Part shown: positions 11,923 to 23,519 of the stretch, in pieces
Layout of the letters: the number at the start of each line of letters is the position of its first letter
Position numbering within the stretch: position 1 is the stretch's first letter
Assembly (NCBI GenBank): GCA_013423385.1
Contig: BLZA01000023.1
Location: forward strand, 499,782-563,781
Direction: 5' to 3'
Origin: Naganishia liquefaciens
Taxonomy: Eukaryota > Basidiomycota > Tremellomycetes > Filobasidiales > Filobasidiaceae
Length of the DNA: 64,000 nucleotides
The notes under the pieces: generated by a model
What the model was told of the DNA's origin: nothing
Databases searched by the model: none
The model's input: the letters and a program-made list of their open reading frames with translations, nothing else
Program-made: the position numbers and the translations under genes

Positions 11923-13585
11923 CTAACAACAGCCGCCTCGTGCCTTGTTCGCGGCGCCATCATTAAGGTTGACTTTATTTCCAGGCCCAGCATTACCCGC
12001 TTGACCGGCTGCGGCGCGCCTATTGCCAGCCGCACCGCCCACTGCATTAGCACTTGCTTTCGGCAGCATGCTTTCAATCGGCAAGTTCTTGGCTGTGGAA
12101 CGACGAACCAGGAATCAAAATCAGAATCCAAGGTGTGAGATCTGACAAGTACTGACCAATCTCGGTAAAAAGTTCTTGGACGCCTTTACCTGTCTTAGCG
12201 GAAGCCTCGAAGAAAAGCAAGCCGCCTGCCTCTTTGCCATACGCCTCGGCCTCTTCCCTGGTCACCTGGCGCAAACTCTCGCCGGACGCGGCGGCCTGCG
12301 AAGTCTGTGCTGCTGTATCCGCGGAGTCTGCTGCATTGTCACTCTTTACTGACGCGTCGTCATCATCTTTCGGGGAGTCGTCGTGTGGCTCCTCTACTTC
12401 GGTTTGCGTCGGTGTGTCGGCGCTTGTTACGGTTGAGTTCGAGAGTCCATCCGTGATGAGATCAAGCTGACGGATCAGGTTATTTAAAGGCACCATGCAC
12501 CTCAGTTTCGAGCGGAAACTCACCTTGTTACCGACTAGCGCAATCACGATGTTGGGGTTCGCCTGTCTTTGTAGCTCGTTGACCCAGGCCTTTGCCTTTT
12601 CCAACGATGACTGACGAGCGACAGAGGCGCTTCCAGTCAGATTTCAGACTTCAATCGCGGCAGTTATTGAACTCACAGCTTTAGTTATATCGTACACCAC
12701 CACAGCAGCAGCGGCATTTCGGTAATACATGGGAGCAAGAGAGTGGAATCGCTCTGCAGCACAAGATTCAATTCGAAGGTGTCAGCTTTGTCTCTCTCCT
12801 CGCCAGGATCCGGTAGAGACTGACCTTGACCAGCAGTGTCCCTGAAGTCATTCAGTGCCAATGTCAGCGCTTGCCGGAAATGACCATTGTGTCGTCGAGC
12901 TTACCAGATCTCGAACTTGATGACTTTATCCTCCAAGCGGCATTCTGTCAATTGAGGAATTTTTTGAAGGGACACACGTTGAAGGCAGGAATTGGTAAAA
13001 CAGAAAGACAAGGGGAATGAGCTCCAGCGAGCTTGCAAGTCATCTCTTACGTACTTTGCGTTAAAAACGCAGCGCCAATGGTGGGACTGTTGTTTTCGTT
13101 GAAGTCGTTAGAGACAAACCGGAGTACGAGGGACGATTTTCCCACAGCAGCTTCGCCTTCATGATGCAAAGACAGGTGTAAAAGGGTTGGGTCAGCCAGG
13201 GTCAAAATCGATAGGAAGACCATCTTGGGCATGAATGGAATGAAATTCGGACAGATCACGGCATGTTACCCGATTGACATTGATTCCTCGAGATGAACGA
13301 TGCAGAGTCCAGAGACCACGTCGCAGAGAAACATCGGGATATCGGCAATCGGAAACCTCTTCCGACAAGAAAGGCATCGGAGATGGCATCAACGCAGTTG
13401 CCGACCAGAACCTTGGTGACCTTTGCACGCTCCCTCATTCAGCGTTGTCTCTGGTGTATCTCGTTCGCGCCGCAAAATTCCATCCCCGATGGGGTCCGCA
13501 TCCTTGCCAGGCAGCCTTTGAATAACTCACCCAGGAGGACCAGCTTGACCTGGATCGCCTTGGCAGGTGCGTCTGTTTCCGCCAT
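11923..13585 (-). CDS. VPS21: Rab5-type GTPase
   Basis: Small GTPase of early endosomes. Minus-strand exons begin at 13531-13585 ([19 protein letters not shown]), then 13061-13156 with the P-loop GEAAVGKSS and effector loop [10 protein letters not shown] short exon follows near 12903-12945. The G3 motif WDTAGQ is carried by a 17-nt exon (12825-12841). Further exons hold [14 protein letters not shown] and the G4 motif NKLD, which is split by an intron. The G5 motif is EASAKTG, and the C-terminus ends ARGGCC, a double-cysteine geranylgeranylation signal. Between G4 and G5 there is an insertion of about 55 residues rich in Asp, Ser, Thr and Ala. The first intron is long for this window (13157-13530, 374 nt). 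Stop at 11923-11925. Confidence 0.93.
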
Positions 13586-14097
13586 CTTGTAGTAGTTTCT
13601 TCTTATTCCTTATCTGCTTTCCGAGAGGACGATGTTTGTCGCGATGACTGATTCGAGACGGCGTGCGACGGCGTGAGGACAAAGGAGGCTGTGTGACGCG
13701 CGGTGTGACCAATCTACTGTCGGTGTGTGAGATGATCGCGTAAAGCCGTTGTCGACTCCGTAGGGGATTCGGAAGATGCGGGATGCGGCGAGTGCGAGAG
13801 CTCCGAGGACACCGCTATCAGCAGGACAGGGCGCAACGTCGCCGCTGAGCCCGACGCCCTGCAGCACATCCCTACAAGCTGACGCCGCGGTGATCGGAAG
13901 CAATGGGAGCGGAATTACGTAATTAAAGGAGCAAGTCGGGGACAGTCTCGGTTGCCACCATGACAGCACCAAAGACGGCAGACGCATCGCAGTCGAACGA
14001 TGCGTGGGATATCAGTCGATGACCTTCAAGAAACCCAGTTCCCGCGGATTCTTCCCAGAAGACGAGCGTCCATGCGCAAACGCGCTACAACTTGGCT
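13586..14097. other. Intergenic, upstream of Rab5 gene
   Basis: Holds the Rab5-type promoter and the 3' end of the thioesterase gene. A good Kozak context (GCCACCATGACAGC, about 13955) opens a frame of only 20 codons. I do not call it a gene. Confidence 0.4.
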
Positions 14098-15753
14098 TTA
14101 CTGGCCTGCGTATCCTTCTTCGTTGACTTCGAATCGGGCGCTGCTGCTCGGACGACGCCTTCCTGCACCGTCAGAGCAACAAGCTCGCCTTCTTCCGTAT
14201 AGAACCGACCCTCGACGACACCTCTACCATCTCCAACGCGAGGCGAAGTAATCACGTGCAGTAACCAGTTGGACGTCTTGAAATCGTTTGAATAGAAATA
14301 GACAACGTGGTCCAGCGAAGCCTGATTCGACGAGCTCAGTCAGCAAGCTGCTCTAGCCCGGTCGACATAGAGAGAGGGACTGACCATCATGCCGAGCTTC
14401 GGATGACTGTTCTGTGACATGCCGGTAGCCTGTGCAGCCGTGCCGATAAACTGGAAGTCAGACAAATAGGCCAAGATACTCTGCAAATGTAAGGCATTGC
14501 CCCTGTAAGTTCAACGTATAGTGATGTCCTTGCGGATCCGTGCGTACCTTCTGGAAATTGGTGTCCAGGTTCGCAACGCTGTCATCCTTGGCCTTCATCC
14601 ACAGCATTCTCTCGTGTCTTTCCATCTTTCGCTTCACTTGCTTAATACTCTGATCCATGGAAGTGGAGCCATCGTTGGCTCGAGCTCGAGCCGCAAAATT
14701 GACCTTGCCCGCTACATGTCCATCCCACTTTGCTTCCACCTTGTCCGCTCGTCTTTTCTCCTCTGATGCCTCGTCGTCTTCGAACCAGAATTCGACATCT
14801 CGAGGCACTTCGCGAATAGCGACCGGGCTGGACTCCCTTTCCAAAACGTACGCTTCCAAGCTGTGTCTCGAGCTCGGTTGCAGCTTTGCGGCCTTTGGCG
14901 AAGCCAGAAATGCGGACCATCGCTCTTCTTCGGATTGACAGGCCAAGGGAGGGGGAATACCCAGAGGCATCGGCTCGCGAAATGATGGCTGAGGGAAGCG
15001 TGCGGGTGTCGGCAAGGTGAAGGAGCACGTCAACATGAAGATGGGCTGTCCGTGCTGCGAAGCAGTCACGGAACTGGAGAGTAATGCAAGATTGTCAGAG
15101 TCACCGCTCAATAGTGGATTCGACAAATAGGCATACCGAGTGACGTAGGACTTTCCGTCTCGTAGCTTCTCCACTCTGTAGATGATCGGATACTTGCCTA
15201 GCGCTCTATGTCCGGCTGACGATCAGAACCCCTTCCTTTCGATCTCAAGATGTTGTAACCTACGGCAGAAGGAAGTAACACTAATTGAATGCAACCAGAC
15301 GATTCGATGAGCTTCATACGGGCTTTCGACATCGGGGGAGAAGTACGCACGTGCTGACTGTGGAGTGTCCAAGGCTTGGAGTCATCCAATGTCTTTATCG
15401 CAGCCCGTAAACTCAAACCAAGAACTTGTCCACCGAATCCACCACTATGAGGGCACAAGTTGTCTTCAGCGTGTCGACGGAAGTTTTCCTTCGAGGTCTG
15501 ATACATACCGGGCATTGATAGGAATCCAAAGTCTCGTTGACCGGTAGGTCAAGGGATCAATCTCTTCCAGGCCGAGGGATTCCTCAATAGACTCCCGCTG
15601 CAGTTCCGCCGCGGATGGCATAGTGGCAGATGTTCCAGATGTCGAAGTCAGCGCCGGAAAGCTGTGTGGTGCTAGTGAAAGCTCTCCCTGTTTCGAGGTG
15701 GACGGCATATCAGGTCCCATAGCCAGCGGCAATTCGACGAGTTCGATTGACAT
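14098..15753 (-). CDS. Acyl-CoA thioesterase II (TesB family)
   Basis: Hydrolyses acyl-CoA to free acid and CoA; fungal members are usually peroxisomal and support beta-oxidation. Five or so exons on the minus strand, starting MSIELVELPLAMGPDM at 15753. The first hot-dog half includes GGFGGQVLGLSLRAA and HSQHFLLP (the latter split by an intron). Then come RVEKLRDGKSYVTR and QHGQPIFMLTCSF. The second half contains the typical SLDHVVYFY segment with the catalytic Asp, and GRGVVEGRFYTEEGELVA. Between the halves is a long charged linker with RRADKVEAKWDG. The C-terminus ends EEGYAGQ, so there is no PTS1 tripeptide; peroxisomal location is a family expectation, not read from the sequence. Confidence 0.88.
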
Positions 15754-16248
15754 GATTCCGCTGGAGTTTGGTACAGTCTGCGCTTTGTGTGTGGTTCACA
15801 GGGATCGCCCCAAATTACTGCTGATTGTGACTCAGCGAGATGATGGTGGGAAGACAGGCTTGACCTTCGGTGTCGCAGCAAGATATGTATATCTTTCTCG
15901 GTACACTCGGAAGACTAAAATCACAAGGTTGCATTCCACCCGCGACTTGGGTCGATTGCCGGACCCGGCTAAACGTGTTTACCGCTTCTCCGCTCTCTTT
16001 GTAATCTTCTCGAATTCGTCAGCCTGGTTCGCATTTGGCTGGCCGGCCTGTTTATACCGGTTGATTCGCTCTGATGACGATACGTCTCTCAAGACCCACG
16101 AACGCTCATACGCGCTGTCCAGTACTATGTTATCCATATCTGCAGTCGCATCGCGTAAATCTCACTTGTATGATCAAGGCAGCACTCAGCAGACACGGTT
16201 GCCGCATTCATCATGGACACATTTTTGGGCGGAAACTAGCATACACCC
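15754..16248. other. Intergenic, upstream of thioesterase
   Basis: Promoter of the minus-strand thioesterase plus the 3' end of UTP25. No recognisable element; open frames crossing it have no conserved content. Confidence 0.4.
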
Positions 16249-18899
16249 TTAAACGAATGTAAACTTGGTCTCATCCCGGTCAGAGACCATTCTCCTTGCA
16301 GCCTCAGTGCCCACTATACGCTCAAGCTTGAGCCAATCGAATTTGCTGAACGCAACCCTCGCGCTGACATCTGCTTCGTCGATATCCGCCGTCTGCTTGC
16401 CCGTGGCCGAAGGAATGAAAGGCCCCGCCATAAGCTCCGGATAGAACGCCGCATGGTCAGGAAGAGAGTAGAAGACTATCGTCTTTGCACCTCTCAATCG
16501 ATACCTGGAAGCGGAAGGTAACTTAAATACCGCCACCCAACGATTCTGAGCGATCTCTGCTTACCGTCGATAAAAGTGGAAACGCTCAGTAACGATGAGG
16601 AAATCTTTTTTGCCTTTGAAGAAAGCGGTTCGCGCGGCCGAAATCTCTTGATTTGACGAGTATCTGAGGTGTGTAGCGGTTAGGAAGGCTGGGAAACGCA
16701 ATGGACGAGCGACTCACTCAGATATCGCGGCAAAGCTGAAATCTTCGCGCTTCTTCATAAAGTTGGTAACTTTGACGAAATCGTAGTAGTCCGGAACCAT
16801 GATAAGGGTCGCTACCCTGCTGATAGCCGATTTGAGCAAGGCAGGTAATGTCTGGAACGCACGATATCAATCTGTGTCGCTGACTAGATCTCCTAAATGA
16901 CTCACTGTGTCTGTAAAGTATTTGAATCGAAGATCGAGTTCCTCAACAGGATCGTTGCAATGTATTCGGGAGAATACCTGCCGAACGCCTTTGCGAACGT
17001 GACCCAGCAGGCCCGGGTAATTTGTGCGATCCATACGAATCTTGCCCTCTACGTTGAAGAGCTGGCGGTTGAAAAGTGCGCGCATCTCTGGCGTTTCGTA
17101 CCGTGAAACGCATATCGTTTGACGCAAGAATTTGGCTCTGAGAGTATCATTCAGCTGGGATCACAATCTGTCGGCGCAACGGACTCACTGCTGATCTGCA
17201 TACCAAGGTTTCAATCGCGAGACATCGCAACCGTGTGTCTCTTTCGGCTCTCCATTGACATGAGAAAAGATCCACTGGGTGGATGCCCCTTCATCAGGAC
17301 ATGTCTCGACGAGCAAGGGATCATAGACTGACCTGAGTGAAAGCCCAATTCTGCATAGACATAACATCCAGTCCGTCCGCGACCAAGACCTCTATTGAGC
17401 TCAGATAATCGACACTCCCTCTCTCCTTGTCGGCCGACATGCGGATTGCCAACGGACTGGCAATGATGATGTCACACCCGATCAACTTTTCTTCATTCGC
17501 GGGTGGCAGTATCACTCTCCAAGCCTTTCTTGTGAATTTCACGCCGAATCGGAAATTGTCATCTGTGTTTCCCTTGAAGTTTGCAATGTGGTCGGCGGGA
17601 TATTTCTCCCGTGCTTCAGCGGTGTCTAACGGATCGCTGTAGTCGGACGGAAGGCCAAAAGAAGTTGCGAACGGTTTGCGATTCTCGATTTGCGTTCCAA
17701 CCGGGGCTAGCGGAAAGAGGTGGGTCTCTAGATAGTGTAGCGCCATGTGCCGGCTCGGGAGAAGAAGCAGTACTTTGGGTCGTACGAAAGAACCATCTTG
17801 AGGAGGATCATTTGTTTCATTGCCGCGGGCCAGTTTTTCATTATTTTTGATGATACGACGTCGAGTTCTATTGTTTGATGGATTGTCAACGCCTATGCAT
17901 GTGATTCCTCAGACGATCAAACTCACTTCATGACGTGATTCAGTGCGTGCATAGTCACTGCTGATCTGACATCTTCTGTTTCCTTGCCAAAACCTCCTGC
18001 TCCCGAGCCATCCGCATCTCCATCGAGTCCATGCACAAAGAGATCTTTGTACTTGCCAACGATCTTGAGTGTGGAGGTTAATAGCTGTGACGGTGACGGA
18101 TGCTCAGCATTGAATGTCTCCAAGACTTGCGGGGTGATCTACAGCACAGCATGACATCGTCAATATAAAGCTTACACGAACCTCGCGCCACTCACTCGAG
18201 ATGCAGAAGCCTCTGCTTTAGTGAGAAATGCTGTTGCACTCTTTCCCGGCGACAGCTCAACGACTCTGCCTAGGCCCGGTATCTCCTTCCTAGTCGACGT
18301 CCAGTCGCTCGCTTCCGCGGCGGCAAGTGTTTGAGGTTTCAGAATTGGCGGTTCAGCCGCAAAATGGACATTGAAAGGATCCGCTGGAGTACATGAAGCC
18401 GTCAAAGATGAGCAGATAGTCCGAGGATGAGCGACATGCACTTACTTGAACCAGACGAGCTGCTTCCCTCGGCAGGACCATCTTCGATATCCGTATCCTC
18501 TTCGACAAGCAGCTGGTTTCCCGCTGCATCCAGTTCGTTGGCGTCCTCCGTCGCGATCGTAGCCGAGCTCCCAGAGGCCTTGCCTGCCCTGTTCACCTTG
18601 CTGTCCGAACCATTGGCTGCAGCATCCTCCTTCTTCGTTGCCTTCTGCTTCTTGATTCCGCTGCCACTGGGTCCAATCTCGCCGCCGAAACTCACTCCTC
18701 GTTTCTTCTTCTTAGGAGGCTCTTCCCCCGTTTCGCCTATCGCCGCTGGCGATTCTGTCTCGTTCCGAGGCTGGATCTGCACCGAGGGCGATACCGAGAT
18801 GCTTCGCCTCTGCGCGCCAGGTTGGTCTGCTTCGCGGGGCCGCTTGACGGCGGAGACGTTCAGGAGCGTTAGAAGCTTGAGTTGCACCGCAGTGGACAT
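16249..18899 (-). CDS. UTP25: U3 snoRNP (SSU processome) protein Utp25
   Basis: Helicase-like SSU-processome component needed for 18S rRNA maturation in the nucleolus (DEF family, formerly DUF1253). Several exons, starting at 18899 with MSTAVQLKLLTLLNVSAVKR. The N-terminal third is charged and low complexity, with basic clusters (PPKKKKRGVSFGG) that fit nucleolar import. The core shows the family signatures ATSFGLPSDYSD, VEVLVADGLDVMSMQNWAF, RQTICVSRYETPEMRALFN, and a C-terminal block with KREDFSFAAISEYSSN, TERFHFYRRYRLRGAK and FYSLPDHAAFYPEL. The classical helicase catalytic motifs are not evident, as is normal for the family. Stop at 16249-16251. The start fits the other Utp25 proteins I recall only loosely. 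Confidence 0.92.
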
Positions 18900-20755
18900 G
18901 TCCGATGATGTCGCTTCCTGTCAGATCACCGCTTGAACCAGCAAATCTTTGGTCTTGCCGGGAATACGCTGGTAAGAAATAGGATGCCGCCGAAGAAATG
19001 TTCAGAGTTCCAAGCTGGGCACGCGACCACAAAATCAACAAGAGTCGTCGAGGACATGATCAATCCAATGTCCGTGTTGCCGCGCAGTGTGCTTCCCGCG
19101 GTGAGAGAACCATTGCTGCCATGGTGGTTCTGTGAAACTTACCACGGTCGTCTTTCAAAAGGTGTTATCCCGCTAGCTATAGCAAGATCCCAACTGAAGA
19201 TCACCCTTCAGTGTGTATCGAACGCGATAGATCGCAACTGACGGAAAGCGTCGCCACCGCATAAACGTCGCGCCACAGTTGAGCTGCCTTCATCAAGAGC
19301 ATATTGCAGGCCGGATATGATGTATCATGGAATGCAAGTCAGACAGCCCCCTTGTTGCGTTCCCAAATGCCATAGGCAGGAGTGGGAGCGTAACGAGGAC
19401 TGTGAGCCATGAAGAGCGAGAGACTGTCGCGAATCTGGCTAGGATACCGCGTCAGCTGCTGTTTCCTGTTCTTGTCGTTCTTGTACCGCTAATTTCAGAG
19501 CTTTCACTCGTATTTTTCCTGTGACATGGAGGCGATGGAACACAGATGCGGGCGCATGTTTGAAGAGGCCCCCACAGCTGGCAACGTAGGCCGGAAACTG
19601 CATCAACTTGTACTTCGAAGCGGTTTTCAGATGGCCGGTTGATGGCCTATTGGCTGTCTTGTTACAGAATGGCTAGAGAAGACCAGTCGTGTCTCGCAGT
19701 CGATCTCGCTAGAGCGCGAGGAGAGTCCCGCGAGGTTCGTTTAAATCGCTCTCTGGCAGTCTGCAGAGCGATTCATTTCATCGGATAAGGTAGTTCTGTT
19801 TCTCCGGATTCTTGATAACCCAGTCGAGAGAGGTGAGAGAGATGCCCATAAAAGACGAAGCTCTGCAGGTGTTCTACTCATGATAGAATGCCCGCCGTAA
19901 CGGTTGCTGGAAGAGCTTCTGGTATAGCAGCTAGCATAGCCATCTGCAGCTGAAGGCTTATCTGAAAAGGTATCGAAAACTGATTCAACAATTAGCTCTA
20001 AGGATATACAAAAAGAAGGTACCTAACCAGCTTCTAACTGAATAAATATCTGTAACTGGGATACTAACCTAGGCACTGGAAAATTAAGCTGAAACAAGCC
20101 TACGAGTATGCGGGAGCTATATCGGCTGCTCCATCGTTCCTGCGATTGGTACTAGCGAGACAACCTTGCACTAGTGGTCCTTTTTCAGCTTCCTTCTTCC
20201 TTCTTTCCATATATCCCCCTTTCATCTCGGAGCCTTCCCTGAAAGCTCGTCACAATTCTCGGCAGGCTTCTAACAGCTGTTCTAGCACTTGCCTATCTTA
20301 AATCGAGCTCTCTCGCGTCCGTGCCTGTGTTCTGGAATAGGACTCTTGATCACCGTGCGGTATGAGCTACAGGAACGTGTTCGATGCCGTATTCCAGAAC
20401 CAAATCCAGTCATCATGCTTGACCTTTAAGGATCTACTCGGGCCCGCCAGCGAGTCCGGTGCTTCGTCCTCGACGGGCGGCGCCAATTGTAACCGCGGAT
20501 AGCTCACCAGCTAGCCCGCCGATGGAGGACTAAGTAATTGCCGATAGCCAACTCGACGGCAATACGAACCGAGATTTCGCTAGCTCCATCCCCCCATCCA
20601 CCCTCCACTGGTAGCATAGAGCGAGTCACAGGAATGGTCGTCTATCGCTAAATGAGACTATATAATCAATTCGAAGGGGAACTCCCGTAGACAAGCCGCG
20701 GTCGTTATTCGCCACCCGCTAGATTATCGCGACCTTTCGTCCTCCTCTGCTTACA
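18900..20755. other. Gene-poor region between UTP25 and cutinase
   Basis: About 1.9 kb with no convincing coding exon on either strand. The part next to UTP25 must carry its promoter; the part near 20650 carries the cutinase promoter. The middle (about 19915-20115) is visibly richer in A and T, with many AGCT/CTAG-like words, unlike its surroundings. I could not find terminal repeats or a transposase-like frame there. Confidence 0.5.
20659..20666 (+). promoter_or_regulatory. TATA box of cutinase gene
   Basis: TATATAAT lies 90 nt upstream of the esterase ATG (20756), a normal distance for a TATA-driven, regulated fungal gene. Confidence 0.6.
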
Positions 20756-21955
20756 ATGCTTGCTCAGACTCTTCTCGCTACCATCGCCCTGGCGATGGCC
20801 TCGACCTCTGTGGCTGCCCCGGTATCGAACGAGATTGAGGAACGACAGTACTCGTACACCCCTTCCTACAACTGGGGATCTTTCGGTGGCGGAAATACCG
20901 CCGCAACTACTGGTTCTGGTTGTACGAAGTACGAAGTTATTTCCGCCAGGGGAACGACTGAATCTCAGACGGCCCCCTACGGTAATACTGCCACTGTCAA
21001 GTGAGTGAATGATCATGAAAGTAGTTCCAAATGGCAGGAAGCTGATCGAGACACCAGCGGCATTCTCAATCAGGTTGCGGGTGGAGGACGCTATGAAGTA
21101 GTCTATCCTGGTAAATTCCGGCAAAGACACTGCTCAGATTTCTAAAGCTGAATGCGAATCTTCCCAATAGCGAACTCCAACTTCGCCACCGGTCCCGGTA
21201 TCGGCGCGTCTGACTTGATCAAACATGTCAACGGCCGCCTCGCGACCTGTCCCAACATGAAGTTCGTCCTTGTCGGCTACTCTCAAGGTGCTATGGTCAC
21301 TGGTATGTCTTTCTAATGGAGAGTCGGAGCTGAGTGTTGACCTGAGATTACAGTCACTGCGGAGAATAACTCTCAATTGCCAAGGAACGCGATCGTCGCC
21401 ACCATTCTCTACGGAAAGTAAGTTTCAGGTTGAGGTGTAAGACATGTCTGGATTTCCCGGCTCACATTGTCTTCCGTCAGCCCGTACTGGCTGCCTGGAC
21501 GACCTGAAAATGCAGGTAAGTTTACGGCTGTGCAAATGATGCAAAAACTCGCAATTGATCATCACTCGATGGTAGGAACCGCTACATATGGCTACGGGGA
21601 TGCATCTGCGACAGGAGTCAAGACACCGGCTACTTATCAGTCAATCACGAAGGACTATGTAAGTCAGCTTCGATTTGAGGCACCCTGGGCGCTCTAACGT
21701 ACATCTTCTTGACTTCCCTTCTTTGGTTGCAACCGTTCGTTTCTTATCGTATTCATCTTTAGTGCAACACGTGAGTTTCCATTGCTCTGTCGCTAGAGCC
21801 TTACTCAATGACTTTACTGACCAACTTGTATCAGCGGAGACATCATCTGCACGTCCACCGGATCGATTTATGCCCATCTGGCGTACTCCGGTTCTCCCCA
21901 GCAGAGCCAAGCCATCTCCTTCGCTGCAACACAGCTCAAGGCAGCAGGAATCTGA
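20756..21955 (+). CDS. Secreted cutinase-family serine esterase
   Basis: Secreted alpha/beta-hydrolase of the cutinase/acetylxylan esterase family, acting on cutin, plant cell-wall esters or similar polymers. Starts MLAQTLLATIALAMASTSVAAP, a clear signal peptide, followed by a propeptide-like IEERQ. Eight or so exons. Mature motifs: CTKYEVISARGTTE (oxyanion side), the nucleophile elbow FVLVGYSQGAMV, and NPYWLPGRPENA. The catalytic Asp/His block is CNTGDIICTSTGSIYAHLAY. The family usually has paired cysteines; those seen fit this. One exon is 8 nt long (21763-21770, TGCAACAC) and supplies the conserved Cys-Asn before GD. The frame closes at TGA 21953-21955. Total about 230 residues, normal for the family. 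Confidence 0.9.
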
Positions 21956-23500
21956 GCAGATCCATCCAAGACCCCAAGAAAGATAGCAGATGCAAAAATA
22001 TCGGATTTGGAAGAACAATCAGTTGCAATGTGTCAGGAAAGGCTGTCAACTTAATCGGTTGATTGGAAAGTCAGCACGGGTCTCATCTCTCTAAGAAAGA
22101 CTCGGAGGCGAGTCCACACGAGCGCCGCAACATGGCTTTTGTGTGCTCCTATGGAGGCTGACTTCTGAACAAACTTGACCAATTGTAGGGTCATCTGAGA
22201 TTGGCTGAGTTGGGTAGATATTCACGTGTGAATTCCTGCTATCCTCGACTATCGCAAAACACATAGCGACTGTCGATGTGTAATCCTGTGATCGCTTTAT
22301 TCGCCCTCCCTCACCCGAGCCCCCCCCCCCACCCCATCGAGCCGTCGTGTAACAATCGCAATATGTGCTAATGTCGCTGCCCTGGCCTCAATAGGCTGCG
22401 GGCGCTCGTGTGAGGCTCGTACGATACAGAACGTTCGCCAGCCTTCAACAACCCACGTTCCTGCTCCGCCTTTACGAACTTTCCTGGCGTCCCTATAACA
22501 GTATCCCTCACGATCGATTGAGATGCTGTTTTCGCTTGTACGCGCGGCAGTCGAGCCGTTAGAGCAGCTCCTATAGCTGTCGACTCTCAATACAGCTCTT
22601 TACCATCAGTGCTACGGTTGAGGTCAACAACAGCTCTCCGCCTTCATTATACCCAAGCCAGATTCATATACTGCATCATTACCTGTGTGATCGCCGGTGG
22701 GGTCGAGCCGCGCCGCATACCTGTCGACTGGCGTTGCTTGAAGTAGCGGTCCCCCAAGTGATGTCAGATGTGGTGGCTCATGCATCACAGGTATATAACT
22801 CGATTGGACTCCGGGTATCGATTGCTGTAGCTTGTCATCGATCTGAGACTCTTCTAACTTGACTTCACTGTCACAAGCCCCGTCACGAAGTATAACAGAA
22901 GAAGAACCGGCTACCCTGGATCCACCGCCCTCCCCTTTTGAACAAAGCTGCCCGTTAGGATAGGATCATAGCGAATTGTTTGGGAGTCAAGAACTAGTTC
23001 AGGCCCACCTGAGGAGTCCCCCGTGCGGCAAGCTTGAATCTCTTGCGGCGTTCCTCGCTAAGTCATCGGTACGACGAGCTCAGATCGTGAATTCGAGGGA
23101 CTGGTCAGATCGTATGTAATGTTATAAAGCAAGAGCAGTACCCTGTTCTGGCGCGATGGGTTCTCTCTGACAGTGCCGAGAAGCGGGTGCCAGAGATACG
23201 ACACAAGGCTGTCCAGCATTCCGGCGTAAACAAGATGGCTGCACCACATGATAACCCGATAATCTCGTTTGATTGCAAGGGAGACGAAAAGGTCAACCTT
23301 CCTTTTGACCATATTTAAAAGTCGGCAGTAATGGGAATGGCGAAGATGCTGAACGACCACCAGTACTGTCGCCCGACGATTTACTTTCAGCTTCCCGGGA
23401 TTGGAGGGGAACTTTGGAGTATGCCATGATGTGACTCTTCCTCGCTCATCTCGAGGAGGGCCGATCCTTACTCTGCGATCGTAATGATAGGTACTGTTGG
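21956..23500. other. Non-coding or decayed DNA
   Basis: About 1.5 kb without a credible gene. It holds a run of 11 C (22320-22330), a TATA-like word TATATAA (22792-22798), and a short frame near 22890-22950 that reads EEEPATLDPPPSPFEQ. That last could be the remains of the N-terminus of the transporter that follows, but this is weak. No tRNA-like or terminal-repeat structure was found. Confidence 0.4.
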
Positions 23501-23519
23501 GCGGTGAGTCTCGAAATTC

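Noticed and set aside
13955-14020. Small plus-strand ORF with excellent Kozak context
   Set aside because: Only 20 codons, no splice donor in frame, and no conserved content.
19675-19755. Possible tRNA-like hairpin with GGTTCG
   Set aside because: The loop lacks the TTCRA consensus and only four base pairs can form.
22320-22330. Run of 11 C as a G-quadruplex or repeat
   Set aside because: Homopolymer only; the flanks do not form G-tracts in a regular pattern.
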